A stretch of DNA of 64,000 nt from Echinicola strongylocentroti (GTDB taxonomy: Bacteria; Bacteroidota; Bacteroidia; Cytophagales; Cyclobacteriaceae), in the NCBI RefSeq assembly GCF_003260975.1, contig NZ_CP030041.1, positions 3,778,501 through 3,842,500 of the forward strand. Direction: 5' to 3'. Below the pieces are notes generated by a model, which was given only the letters and a program-made list of their open reading frames with translations, was not told the DNA's origin and did no database searches. How positions within the stretch are numbered: position 1 is the stretch's first letter; the number at the start of each line of letters is the position of its first letter. Shown here piece by piece: positions 48,007 to 56,507 of this stretch. Position numbers and translations under genes: made by a program.

Positions 48007-48036
48007 TATAAGATGTTTGCTTTCGCCTATTGATTT
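48007..48036. repeat. 30-bp direct repeat, unit 1
   Basis: Matches 48660-48689 with one visible mismatch; the shared part includes ATAAGATGTTTGCTTTCGCC. The two units bracket the repeat-rich block 48038-48659. Confidence 0.65.
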
Positions 48037-48037
48037 G

Positions 48038-48404
48038 CCCAGGGCAAAGGCATTTAAAAAAATGTTCCTATTTGCATTTATATCTGCCGTTCCTACGGAA
48101 CTTACGCTTTTGTGTGTAATCATTTTTTGTTGTCACCAGCACCTTCTATATGACCCTCCGCCAAAGGCGGATTGGGCAGGATGCTCAGTTGCTAACGTCT
48201 ATTCAGGGTTTAACCTCAACCAAGCCAACCACTATATCTGAGCAGATAGCTGCGACGGCTTGTACGATCCAAATCAACTAATCATTCTTTCAGCCTATCC
48301 CGCCATTCGGCAAGATAGGCTACTGCGGTTTCCAATGTACAAATCGGGGCAAAGTGCCAGCGGCACGGATGATAGCTATGCCTACACGAAAATTGTTTTT
48401 TGCT
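48038..48404. repeat. composite intergenic repeat, copy 2 (inverse of 255-800)
   Basis: Blocks 48040-48101, 48131-48176 and 48354-48404 are reverse complements of 736-796, 655-700 and 262-308. The sequence between blocks differs between copies, which suggests an old element that has diverged or suffered internal changes. Confidence 0.7.
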
Positions 48405-48589
48405 GTTCGGGATTTTTAGCTGTTCGGGATTTGTAATCCCGAACCGAGATAATGGGGATTTGAAATCCCCCTAGACCATTTTTGTGAGGAGCATCGACAT
48501 CAATAGGGATATAGATTTTAAGCAACAACATGCGTTAGCCTGACGGCTATGGCCTTGGTTCCAGACAGGCTCGAAAAGCGTTGTTTCTT

Positions 48590-48653
48590 TCTGGGGTTTC
48601 TGTGCGTTCCGTGAGAAATAAAACCTACTGGCAAGAAAACGTATAATCAAATT
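48590..48653. repeat. 64-bp direct repeat flanking rplU-rpmA, unit 1
   Basis: Nearly identical to 49697-49761. The shared core includes TGTGCGTTCCGTGAGAAATA and CGTATAATCA. The rplU-rpmA pair lies between the two units. Confidence 0.7.
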
Positions 48654-48659
48654 ACTATA

Positions 48660-48689
48660 TATAAGATGTTTGCTTTCGCCGATTGATTT
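48660..48689. repeat. 30-bp direct repeat, unit 2
   Basis: Second copy of the unit at 48007-48036, one visible mismatch. Confidence 0.65.
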
Positions 48690-48827
48690 CCCCATGTTTG
48701 TATAAATCCAATTAAAAGAGATGTATATTTACCTGCGCTAAGAGAGTTACTAAGCATTTCGGAATCAGCTTTTTAAAGTTTTTACGTAAATCTTTTCGGG
48801 AAATTTTCTAGTTATCAAAATCCTCCT

Positions 48828-48835
48828 TATATTTG
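48828..48835 (+). promoter_or_regulatory. -7 promoter element of rplU-rpmA
   Basis: TATATTTG, a full TAnnTTTG match, 29 bp before the rplU ATG. No clear -33 TTTG is visible at the usual spacing. Confidence 0.5.
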
Positions 48836-48864
48836 CACCTCAATTTTGATAAAAAGTTCTTAGT

Positions 48865-49176
48865 ATGTACGCAATAGTTAACATAGCTGGAAAGCAGTTC
48901 AAAGTAACTAAAGATCAATATGTCTATGCACCAAAAATGCAAGGCGATGTTGACGCTTCCGTTGAGTTCGATGAGGTATTGTTGGCAGATGACAACGGTA
49001 CGATATCGGTAGGTGCCCCTTTGTTGGATGGCGCCAAGGTGACAGGAAAAATTCTTGATCATGTAAAAGGTGACAAAGTAATCGTCTTCAAGAAGAAGAG
49101 AAGAAAAGGTTACAAAAAGAAAAACGGTCACAGACAAGAGTTTACAAAATTACTTATTGAAAACATTACACTATAA
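48865..49176 (+). CDS. rplU: 50S ribosomal protein L21
   Basis: The 103 residues begin MYAIVNIAGKQFKVTKDQYVYAP and end with the L21 block VIVFKKKRRKGYKKKNGHRQEFTKLLIENI. L21 binds 23S rRNA in the large subunit. It is followed after 33 bp by rpmA, the conserved bacterial pair, and preceded by a Bacteroidota -7 box. Confidence 0.97.
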   Translation: MYAIVNIAGKQFKVTKDQYVYAPKMQGDVDASVEFDEVLLADDNGTISVGAPLLDGAKVTGKILDHVKGDKVIVFKKKRRKGYKKKNGHRQEFTKLLIENITL

Positions 49177-49209
49177 GTTTAATCTTATAGCCCTAAAACA
49201 TTAAAAATT

Positions 49210-49470
49210 ATGGCTCACAAGAAAGGTGTCGGTAGTTCTAAAAACGGTAGAGAATCCCACAGTAAACGACTTGGTGTGAAAAAGTTTGGTGGTGAATCTG
49301 TAATCGCTGGTAACATTATCGTAAGACAAAGAGGAACCAAGCATCACCCAGGACTGAACGTAAAAGTAGGTAAAGACCATACTTTGTTCGCCGTGTCTGA
49401 TGGAAAAGTAGAATTTAAGAGAAAGCATGATGGTAAGTCTTATGTAAGCGTAGTTCCCGCTGAAGCATAA
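49210..49470 (+). CDS. rpmA: 50S ribosomal protein L27
   Basis: The 86 residues start [29 protein letters not shown] and contain [32 protein letters not shown]. The N-terminal tail reaches the peptidyl-transferase centre. The start MAHKKG without a cleavable extension is the usual Gram-negative form. A terminator follows at 49494-49531. Confidence 0.97.
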   Translation: MAHKKGVGSSKNGRESHSKRLGVKKFGGESVIAGNIIVRQRGTKHHPGLNVKVGKDHTLFAVSDGKVEFKRKHDGKSYVSVVPAEA

Positions 49471-49493
49471 GATTTTTAATCGACAAAATATTT

Positions 49494-49531
49494 AAAAAAA
49501 GCTGCCTTTACTGAAAGGTGGCTTTTTTTAT
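49494..49531 (+). terminator. rho-independent terminator of rplU-rpmA
   Basis: AAAAAAAGCTGCCTTT and AAAGGTGGCTTTTTTT arms with an ACTG loop and two G-U pairs, followed by T-rich sequence. Confidence 0.85.
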
Positions 49532-49696
49532 TTCATAGAATCCATATAGAGCCAAAAGTTTCTCATCCTCCAGAAATATTGCTTGTCCTTTTTTTCAACG
49601 AGGCTTCCGTATGATGCATCAGTTGATAGGCTAATACATATTCCGTGTTATGATTATCCCCAATGATACCAGTAATCACAGAAAAGCCTTGCTTCA

Positions 49697-49761
49697 TTCT
49701 GGGTGTTCTGTGCGTTCCGTGAGAAATAAAACTTACTGGCAATAAAGCGTATAATCAGATT
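49697..49761. repeat. 64-bp direct repeat flanking rplU-rpmA, unit 2
   Basis: Second copy of 48590-48653. The spacer 49532-49962 also carries a CAGAAATATTGCTTG block at about 49570 shared with 37783 and, inverted, 54296, plus degenerate ATGCATTAG/CTAATACAT ends at about 49612-49645. A TATTTTTG at 49787 could be a -7 box for the next operon. Confidence 0.65.
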
Positions 49762-49962
49762 CCGTGTTCATAAATTTTAATTATTTTATTTTTGTTCAGG
49801 GTGTGATTGTAGTATGTTATTCTGTTTTTTGAATGGTTGAAAATGAGTTTTATGTCTTTTTTTGGTGTATGAAAAGTATTGTGGTGTGTATTACCTGTTT
49901 TTGGTGTTTTTTATTTTTCTTTTTAATGGGTTATATTATTTCCAGTTTAACTCATATTATGA

Positions 49963-51132
49963 ATGAAAACGATTTTTCCAGCCTCTATAGTCAATCAAAC
50001 AACTGAATATTATCAAGGCAAAATATCCGTAAGGTCAAAGGTCATTTATACCAGTGTACTCGTCGCTTTGGCCGTAATGTTGGTGAGTCTTCCTTTCATT
50101 TATGTGGATGTATCGGTGAGTGCTAGGGGTAGTTTTCAGACTTCCTTGGGACGAAATGAAATCCACGCGCCTGTTTCTGGCAGGGTATCTTCGATTAATA
50201 TCGTCGAAAATGAGTCCGTAAAACAAGGGCAGGTACTGGCAGAGATCAAGTCGGACCAAGTGGATTTGGAGATTGACGGTGTGAACAGCCGGAAGGCGTT
50301 GGTACAGAATTTTATTGCTGACCTGCGTAAATTAATGAAGGTTAGTCCCAATCAGATAGATGATTTTTTGGGACGTACACTGACGACGAAGTATTATCAA
50401 GCAGCATTTTTTGAATATGTGTCAGGCGTACAGCAGCTACAAACGGTGCTCGAAAAAGAAAAACGTGACCTCAAACGTGCGAAGGTACTTTTTGATAGTA
50501 AGGCGATTTCGGCAGTCGACTATGATGAGTACAGGTCGAAGTTTGAGCAGTCTCTGGCCAATTTGGACATTTATCATAGTAAAAAAATCTCTTCTTGGGA
50601 ACAGGAGTTACGCGATTACCAGAATGAATTTGATGAGCTGGCCAATAGTAAAAAATTGCTCCGGGACCGGTTGCATCAATATAAGATCGTGGCGGGTGTT
50701 GCTGGGACGATCATTAACTTTGAGAATATTAAAATGGGGGATTTTGTATTTGCCAATCAAAAGATGGCTGAAATATCACCTGATAGCACCTTGAAGGCAG
50801 TGGCTTTTTTGGATCCAGCCGATATTGCTTTTGTCCAACCTGGCCAAAAGGTGAATTTTCAAGTGGACGCCTATGATTATAACCAATGGGGACTGTTGGA
50901 GGGAACGGTCGAAGAGATTGCCAAAGACATCAATATGATCAGTGAAAACGAAGTGGCATTTCGAGTTATTTGTAATTTGAGCAAGGAGGCGCTTTACCTA
51001 AAGAATGGCGTGGAGGGTGATGTGAAGAGGGGGATGACTTTTAATGGCCGGTTCCTAGTAGCCAGGCGTTCATTGTACCAATTGTTGTATGACAAAGTAG
51101 ATGACTGGCTCAACCCAGCTTTGAAAAATTAA
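49963..51132 (+). CDS. HlyD-family periplasmic adaptor of a peptide exporter
   Basis: The 389 residues show a short cytoplasmic N-terminus and one membrane helix (VIYTSVLVALAVMLVSLPFIYV, about 28-50). A first lipoyl/barrel half follows with GRNEIHAPVSGRVSSINIVENESVKQGQVLAEIKSDQ, then a coiled-coil hairpin of about 130 residues, and the second half VAGVAGTIINFENIKMGDFVFANQKMAEI. It would bridge the inner-membrane exporter to an outer membrane channel. The exporter gene starts 13 bp downstream. No TolC-like gene is in the window. Confidence 0.9.
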   Translation: MKTIFPASIVNQTTEYYQGKISVRSKVIYTSVLVALAVMLVSLPFIYVDVSVSARGSFQTSLGRNEIHAPVSGRVSSINIVENESVKQGQVLAEIKSDQVDLEIDGVNSRKALVQNFIADLRKLMKVSPNQIDDFLGRTLTTKYYQAAFFEYVSGVQQLQTVLEKEKRDLKRAKVLFDSKAISAVDYDEYRSKFEQSLANLDIYHSKKISSWEQELRDYQNEFDELANSKKLLRDRLHQYKIVAGVAGTIINFENIKMGDFVFANQKMAEISPDSTLKAVAFLDPADIAFVQPGQKVNFQVDAYDYNQWGLLEGTVEEIAKDINMISENEVAFRVICNLSKEALYLKNGVEGDVKRGMTFNGRFLVARRSLYQLLYDKVDDWLNPALKN

Positions 51133-51145
51133 TGAGAGTAGTTTC

Positions 51146-53299
51146 ATGAGCAGAAGAATTAAGCAACGGGATATTACGGACTGTGGAGCGGCTTGCCTAG
51201 CCTCCATAGCGAGTAGCTATAAGCTGAACATGCCTATTTCTAAAATAAGGCAGCTGGCTTCTACCGATCAAAAAGGTACCAATGTGCTGGGGCTGATAGA
51301 GGCTGCCGAAGCGCTGGGATTTTCAGCCAAGGGGGTGCGGGGGAGTTTTGCAAGTTTGCACCAAATCCCAAAACCTGCCATAGCCCATGTGGTGATCAAT
51401 AAGACCCTTCATCACTACATGGTGATTTATAATGTGTCCAAACGCCATGTCAAGGTGATGGATCCGGCTGAAGGCAGGATGAAGAAATTTCCCCATGATG
51501 AGTTTAAGGAGATTTGGTCAGGTGTACTGGTTTTGTTAATGCCCAATGAAGAATTCAAAGCTATGAATGGTACCGTGTCAGTGGTGGGACGGTTTTGGTA
51601 CCTTATCAGTCCTCATAAAAGTGTGATGCTACAAGCTGTTTTTGGGGCGGGTATTTATACCATCCTTGGGCTGTCCACCTCCATTTACGTCCAGAAAATC
51701 ATAGATAATGTCTTCATCAGTAGAAATACCAACTTGCTAAACCTGATGAGCGTGGGGATGATCCTATTGCTGCTTTTTCAGGTTTTTATTGGAGTGTATA
51801 AGTCTGTTTTCGTCCTTAAGACCGGCCAAAAAATCGATGCTAGGTTGATTTTGGGCTATTATAAGCATTTGTTGACCTTGCCGCAGCGGTTTTTTGATAC
51901 CATGAGAGTGGGAGAGATCATTTCCCGTATCAATGATGCCGTGAAGATCAGGGCATTTATCAATGATGTATCTATCAACCTGGTGGTCAATGTGTTCATT
52001 GTGGTGTTCTCTTTTATGCTCATGTTTACATTTTATTGGAAACTGGCCCTGATCATGTTGATGATCGTCCCACTTTACTCTATTGTGTATATTATCACTA
52101 ATCAGCTGAACAAGAAGGCAGAACGAAAACTGATGGAAAATACTGCTGAGCTCGAATCACAACTGGTGGAATCTATCCATTCGGTGGGAACGATCAAACA
52201 GTTTGGGGCTGAGGGGCACGCTAATATCCAGACGGAAGGCAAATTTGTGAATATGCTTGGGTCTATTTACCGCTCAGGGGTCAACAATGTGTTTTCTGCC
52301 AGTTCTTCTGAGTTTATTTCTCGTTTATTCACCATTATTCTATTATGGCTCGGGGCAGGCTATGTTTTGAAAAATGAAATTACTCCAGGGGAGTTGTTGT
52401 CTTTTTATGCCCTGATCGGTTACTTGACAGGGCCCTTGGTCGGGATTATTGGCATGAACAAAACCATCCAAAATGCCCTGATTGCTGCCGACAGGCTCTT
52501 TGAGATCATGGACCTAGAAGTGGAAGAGCAGAAAGAAAAGTTTACGATCGATAAGGAGGCCATTGGCCATATCACTTTTAATAATGTGAGCTTTAGGTAC
52601 GGCTCCAGGGCGAAGGTCTTTGATGGGCTTAGTCTTGAGATTCCGAAAGGTAAGGTCACGGGCGTGGTAGGAGAGAGTGGTTCTGGAAAATCTACTTTGG
52701 TGGCGTTGTTGCAACACCTGTATCCGCTGGAGGCCGGCCATATAAAGATAGGGATTCATGATATAGCCTATATCGAGCATAGCTGTCTAAGGAAGATAGT
52801 GGGAGTGGTACCTCAGCGGGTGGACTTATTTGCAGGAAACCTCATTGATAATATTGCTTTGGGCGAATACCAGCCAGATATACAGAAAATCGTGGGGATA
52901 TGTCACGAGCTTGGGATGATGGATTTTATTGAAGGTTTGCCCAATGGTTTTGCCACTTTCCTAGGAGAAAACGGTGCCTCCTTGTCAGGGGGGCAAAAGC
53001 AACGGGTGGCCATTGCCAGGGCATTTTATAGGGATCCTGAAATTATCGTGATGGATGAAGCCAATGCTTCCCTTGATCCTAAATCAGAAGAATACGTACA
53101 AAGGGCCATTCGTGCCTTGGTGAAAAATGGAAAAACCGTTGTTTTTATTACACACAGGCTTGCGGCAGTTAGGGATTTTGATTGTATTTTGGTATTGGAA
53201 AAAGGGAAACTGGTGGAAAAAGGGAACCATCATACACTGTTTTCCCAAGAAGGAGCCTATTATCAAATGCTCCAAAAACAGAACTTTGTATTGGATTAA
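51146..53299 (+). CDS. peptidase-containing ABC exporter (C39 bacteriocin-processing type)
   Basis: The 717 residues hold three parts. The N-terminal C39 peptidase (about 1-140) has oxyanion Gln7, catalytic Cys13 in ITDCGAACLASIA, His in HHYMVIYNV and Asp in VMDPAEG. A membrane domain with about six helices follows (160-440). The nucleotide-binding domain has Walker A GESGSGKST, signature LSGGQKQRVAIARA, Walker B EIIVMDEANASLD and switch His in FITHRLAA. Such proteins cut substrates after a double glycine and export the C-terminal peptide. It lies between the adaptor and a GG-motif protein gene. Confidence 0.94.
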   Translation: MSRRIKQRDITDCGAACLASIASSYKLNMPISKIRQLASTDQKGTNVLGLIEAAEALGFSAKGVRGSFASLHQIPKPAIAHVVINKTLHHYMVIYNVSKRHVKVMDPAEGRMKKFPHDEFKEIWSGVLVLLMPNEEFKAMNGTVSVVGRFWYLISPHKSVMLQAVFGAGIYTILGLSTSIYVQKIIDNVFISRNTNLLNLMSVGMILLLLFQVFIGVYKSVFVLKTGQKIDARLILGYYKHLLTLPQRFFDTMRVGEIISRINDAVKIRAFINDVSINLVVNVFIVVFSFMLMFTFYWKLALIMLMIVPLYSIVYIITNQLNKKAERKLMENTAELESQLVESIHSVGTIKQFGAEGHANIQTEGKFVNMLGSIYRSGVNNVFSASSSEFISRLFTIILLWLGAGYVLKNEITPGELLSFYALIGYLTGPLVGIIGMNKTIQNALIAADRLFEIMDLEVEEQKEKFTIDKEAIGHITFNNVSFRYGSRAKVFDGLSLEIPKGKVTGVVGESGSGKSTLVALLQHLYPLEAGHIKIGIHDIAYIEHSCLRKIVGVVPQRVDLFAGNLIDNIALGEYQPDIQKIVGICHELGMMDFIEGLPNGFATFLGENGASLSGGQKQRVAIARAFYRDPEIIVMDEANASLDPKSEEYVQRAIRALVKNGKTVVFITHRLAAVRDFDCILVLEKGKLVEKGNHHTLFSQEGAYYQMLQKQNFVLD

Positions 53300-53312
53300 C
53301 CACGGACAGATT

Positions 53313-53651
53313 ATGAATTTCATTAAACATATAGAAAGACTTCAGCTTATTAATAAACTGGTGAGAGAGGAAAAAACAGGCTCCCCAGAGGAACTTTCGG
53401 CACGTTTGGGAATTAGCAGGAGGCAGCTTTATAACCATTTGGAAAGCCTCAAGGATATGGGGCTTGAGGTGACCTTTTCCAGAAAAATCAATAGCTTCCA
53501 CTATGTAGAGGAAAAGCATCTGGAAATGACCTTTACATTGAAGGTTATTGGGCCTGAAGAAACAGAAAATATTTATGGTGGGACCTATATTCCAATCATT
53601 CCAGAGTGGTGGCCGTTACCAGAGTGGGAGTGGATTAATGAAGCCGTATGA
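53313..53651 (+). CDS. HTH-domain protein with double-glycine motif and Trp/Pro-rich tail, candidate exporter substrate
   Basis: The 112 residues begin at ATG 53313, 13 bp after the exporter stop. Residues about 5-65 form an HTH fold of the HTH_11/DeoR kind (IERLQLINKLVREEKTGSPE, then LSARLGISRRQLYNHLESLK). Residues 77-90 read as a double-glycine leader end: Ile at -12, Glu at -8, Ile at -4, Gly at -2 and -1 (EETENIYGG). The last 22 residues are hydrophobic and acidic, with four Trp (PEWWP, PEWEW) and five Pro-type turns. Adjacent C39 exporter and adaptor genes suggest the tail is cut off and exported. The alternative is a local transcription regulator whose GG is coincidental. Confidence 0.72.
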   Translation: MNFIKHIERLQLINKLVREEKTGSPEELSARLGISRRQLYNHLESLKDMGLEVTFSRKINSFHYVEEKHLEMTFTLKVIGPEETENIYGGTYIPIIPEWWPLPEWEWINEAV

Positions 53652-54160
53652 CCGTTTTATCTCTTCTGCCGTGCATATAGGTTTTTTTGTTAGCAATCCC
53701 ATAAGTAGGGTAGAGGTCTTTTTTTTCAGGACTAATGAAGTTTTTTTAGTATAGTCTACCCATTGTGTGGAAAAAAGTAACCAGCCCTTGCAAAAGCGGC
53801 TTTGTAAAAGCCATTGGCTTGATAGAATACGGAAGAGAATCGCTGACTTTCAAATTATTTTTATTCCGTGCAAGTTTTGTGCACGCGCCCACCGTACCTT
53901 TAACATAACGTTTAGAAGCGCTAATCAGGGTTTGAGGTCCTGTATAGTATTTTAAGCTTTGGACAGCTTTATTTGTTGTTCACGAAGTCAAAAAGAAAAT
54001 AATAGGAAGAAACTACATTATAAAAGAATGTGCGGATTGATAGGGGGGAAGATAATCTGTGGCAAAGCCTAGGATTCGGACTTTCTTCAGGTTCAGTATT
54101 AACGCTCTTGGCACTAATATTGAGGTGTGATTGAGTAAATAGATTAAAGACAATATTTTT
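53652..54160. other. gene-free spacer after the export cassette
   Basis: About 500 bp without a supportable gene. Open frames are short and lack credible starts. A 14-codon frame at about 54028 encodes an internal GG but is too short to call. Confidence 0.45.
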
Positions 54161-54243
54161 TTATTTACTATGTTGGTGATTTTTTAGTTCTCGTGTTGAT
54201 TAACGTCAGAAGGGATACATGTGTGGTGTATCCCTTTCTTTTT
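54161..54243 (+). ncRNA. candidate small RNA element, copy 1
   Basis: The block TTTACTATGTTGGTGATTTT is followed by about 30 bases and a terminator-like hairpin (AGGGATACA and TGTATCCCT arms, 54211-54235) with a T tract. The same order of parts recurs at 54841-54923 with a different hairpin sequence. TATGTTGG is one base from the -7 consensus, which would give an RNA of about 60-65 nt. Confidence 0.4.
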
Positions 54244-54289
54244 GGGCACACTTACGGGCAACGTCATATTGGGAATCAAACCAAAATCA

Positions 54290-54600
54290 GGGATCAAGCA
54301 ATATTTCTGTGGGAGTAAAATTCGACACACTTTCTTGAAATTTATTCCCTATTGATTATTGGAATAAAGCGCTGTTGGTGTGTACTGGGTTTTAGCGTGA
54401 ACTTATAAGCGCTAGGAAGGTAATTTCTGCTAAAACAATGAGATTAATTTTGGTGTTTACCATGGGCTTTTTAATGCTACTTGTCTTTTCCAATTTAAGC
54501 AAAAAAACAGCGCAAATCATAATCATCAGCGACATCAGCTTTCCATCAGTCCCACAGCTTTTCGGCTTGATCCAAAATCAGCGTTCTATCCTAACCATTC
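54290..54600. repeat. dispersed intergenic repeat, copy 2 (minus orientation)
   Basis: Reverse complement of the 60222-60330 and 37650-37800 type. The CAAGCAATATTTCTG block at about 54296 and the AATCATAATCATCAGCG block at about 54515 match those copies, in inverted order with extra sequence between them. A 70-codon open frame at 54438-54650 runs through it and is not counted. Confidence 0.6.
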
Positions 54601-54840
54601 CTTGGGGATGTGGGGTAGCTCCTTATCTCATTTCAAATCACAAACTATAACTAAAATTTTATTCTAATATGATTGTTGTCATAAATTAGATCTTTTGACC
54701 TATATATATTTGTACTCTTGATGAAGTACTGAAGCTCTTATGGTAATGAGGGTAATGATAAAGATTTTTACAGGGCTCATTTAGAAATTATATTTTTTTA
54801 AAAAAATCGGACAGGTGTGTTGAACAAGTGTTGATTTTTT

Positions 54841-54923
54841 TGTTTTACTATGTTGGTGATTTTTTTATCTTCCTGTACTGATTTATTGAGAAAGGTGGGG
54901 TGCTTGCATCCCCCTTTCTTTTT
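54841..54923 (+). ncRNA. candidate small RNA element, copy 2
   Basis: The same TTTACTATGTTGGTGATTTT block, then TGTACTGATTTATTGAG, then a hairpin (AAAGGTGGGGTGC with GCATCCCCCTTT) and T tract. Both copies keep the hairpin position and the TTTCTTTTT end while the stem sequence differs. That pattern suggests selection on structure. Confidence 0.4.
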
Positions 54924-55149
54924 ACTGGTGACAGGAGACAGCGATAGCGGAATTGGTAATGATGATTGGTATAAAGTACTATTTTGTTTGGTTTTGATAA
55001 CTACTACCTAGATATAAATGGCTAATTATTTGCTTGTTTATCAGAGAAAAAATACTTTTAGTTATATTTTTATGGTTTATAAGTAATTGAAAATTGGTGC
55101 TACACTCCATATAGAATTTTAACATCCCACGTAATTTAAATACCCAAGT

Positions 55150-56481
55150 ATGAGAAAAATTTGTTTTTTAATGATTACGGTGACCAGTATATTGGTTTTT
55201 CCGGTCATTGCACAAAATAAGATTGATTTCCAGGAATTTGATCTGGACAATGGGCTGCATGTGATCATGCACAAGGATAATACGACTCCCATTGTGGTTA
55301 CATCGGTTTTGTACCATGTTGGTTCGAAAAACGAAGACCCGGAACGTACGGGGTTTGCGCACTTTTTTGAGCATTTGCTATTTGAGGGGAGTGAAAATAT
55401 CGGCAGGGGCGAATACATGAAAAAAATCCAGTCTGAAGGCGGAACGCTCAATGCGTATACGAGTAATGATATCACCTATTACTACGAGACTCTTCCTTCC
55501 AATAAGCTAGAGCTGGCTCTTTATATGGAAAGTGAACGGATGCTGCATGCCAAGATCGATCAGGTGGGTGTGGACACCCAGCGTGAAGTAGTGAAAGAGG
55601 AAAAGAGACAGCGGTATGACAACCAGCCATATGGGACCATCCTGCCAGAGACGCTCAAAAGAGCCTATTCCAAGCACCCTTATCAGTGGGCGCCAATTGG
55701 CTCACTAGATCATTTGAATGCAGCGACTTTGGATGAATTCATGGGGTTTTATAAGGAATTTTACGTGCCGAACAATGCGACGTTGACCATAGCTGGTGAT
55801 ATAGATTATGAGCAAACGAAAGAATGGGTGGAAATGTACTTTTCTGAAATTCCAAAAGGAGCACAAGAAGTCTATCGGCCAGCTATTAAAGAACCTGCCA
55901 AGACTGAGGAAATCCGGGACATAGTTTACGATAATATCCAGATTCCTGCAGTGATCCAAGCGTATAATTTACCACCAAAGAACGATCCTGACTCCTATGC
56001 TATGGACATGCTTTCCACTTACTTGACAGGAGGCAATTCCTCTTTGATGACCAAAGAGCTGGTGGACAAGCAACAAAAAGCCTTGGCCGTAGCCGCAATA
56101 CCTTTGGACTTGGAAGATGGGGGGATATTTATCATGTATGGTATTACTAATATGGGCGTAAAAGCCGAGGAGCTAGAGACAGAGATAGATGTATTGATCC
56201 AGCAGGTGCAGGAAGAAGGAGTGTCAGAAAGAGACTTTCAGAAGTTACAGAACATCATCGAAAATGATGTGGTGAGCAGTAACTCGACCTTATCCGGGAT
56301 AGCCCAAAGCCTGTCACAGTCGCATGTGTTTTTTGGAGAGACTGGTCATATTAATGATGTGTTGAAAAAATACAGGGAGGTGAGCAGGGAGGATTTGCAG
56401 CGAGTGGCAAAAAAATACCTTACTTTGGACGGTAGGGTGGTGCTGTATTATTTGCCAAAATCAGCACAGCCGCAAGAGTAA
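55150..56481 (+). CDS. M16-family zinc metallopeptidase, catalytic subunit
   Basis: The 443 residues begin with a signal peptide ending PVIAQ. The inverted zinc motif HFFEH is at 71-75 and the third ligand Glu at about 151 (REVVKEEKRQ), spaced as in pitrilysins, so it is catalytically competent. The C-terminal half resembles the substrate-clamping domain (YLTGGNSSLMTKELVDKQQ). Secreted M16 enzymes degrade peptides in the periplasm or outside. The next gene is the inactive partner, beginning 26 bp downstream. Confidence 0.92.
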   Translation: MRKICFLMITVTSILVFPVIAQNKIDFQEFDLDNGLHVIMHKDNTTPIVVTSVLYHVGSKNEDPERTGFAHFFEHLLFEGSENIGRGEYMKKIQSEGGTLNAYTSNDITYYYETLPSNKLELALYMESERMLHAKIDQVGVDTQREVVKEEKRQRYDNQPYGTILPETLKRAYSKHPYQWAPIGSLDHLNAATLDEFMGFYKEFYVPNNATLTIAGDIDYEQTKEWVEMYFSEIPKGAQEVYRPAIKEPAKTEEIRDIVYDNIQIPAVIQAYNLPPKNDPDSYAMDMLSTYLTGGNSSLMTKELVDKQQKALAVAAIPLDLEDGGIFIMYGITNMGVKAEELETEIDVLIQQVQEEGVSERDFQKLQNIIENDVVSSNSTLSGIAQSLSQSHVFFGETGHINDVLKKYREVSREDLQRVAKKYLTLDGRVVLYYLPKSAQPQE

Positions 56482-56507
56482 TTTTTAACTTGAACTTGGA
56501 CAGATTT

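Larger units (their letters stand above)
47488..48037. other. gene-free spacer upstream of nrdB
   Basis: AT-rich, with no supportable gene. It holds the palindrome TTGACT-TTG-AGTCAA at 47826-47840 and, at its right end, a 30-bp direct repeat (48007-48036) that recurs at 48660-48689. I could not find a confident NrdR box pair or a full promoter for nrdB here. Confidence 0.5.

Noticed and set aside
54028..54072. 14-codon frame with an internal Gly-Gly (MCGLIGG...) considered as an exporter substrate
   Set aside because: Too short for a leader plus product, and no longer upstream start is available before an in-frame stop.
54438..54650. 70-codon open frame with a hydrophobic N-terminus
   Set aside because: It reads through the dispersed repeat family; a similar peptide arises from the copy at 60147-60596, as expected from shared DNA rather than selection on protein.
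54849..55010. Open frame starting MLVIFLSSCTDLL within the second hairpin element, resembling a lipoprotein start
   Set aside because: The other copy of the element stops after five codons, and the frame runs through the terminator-like hairpin.
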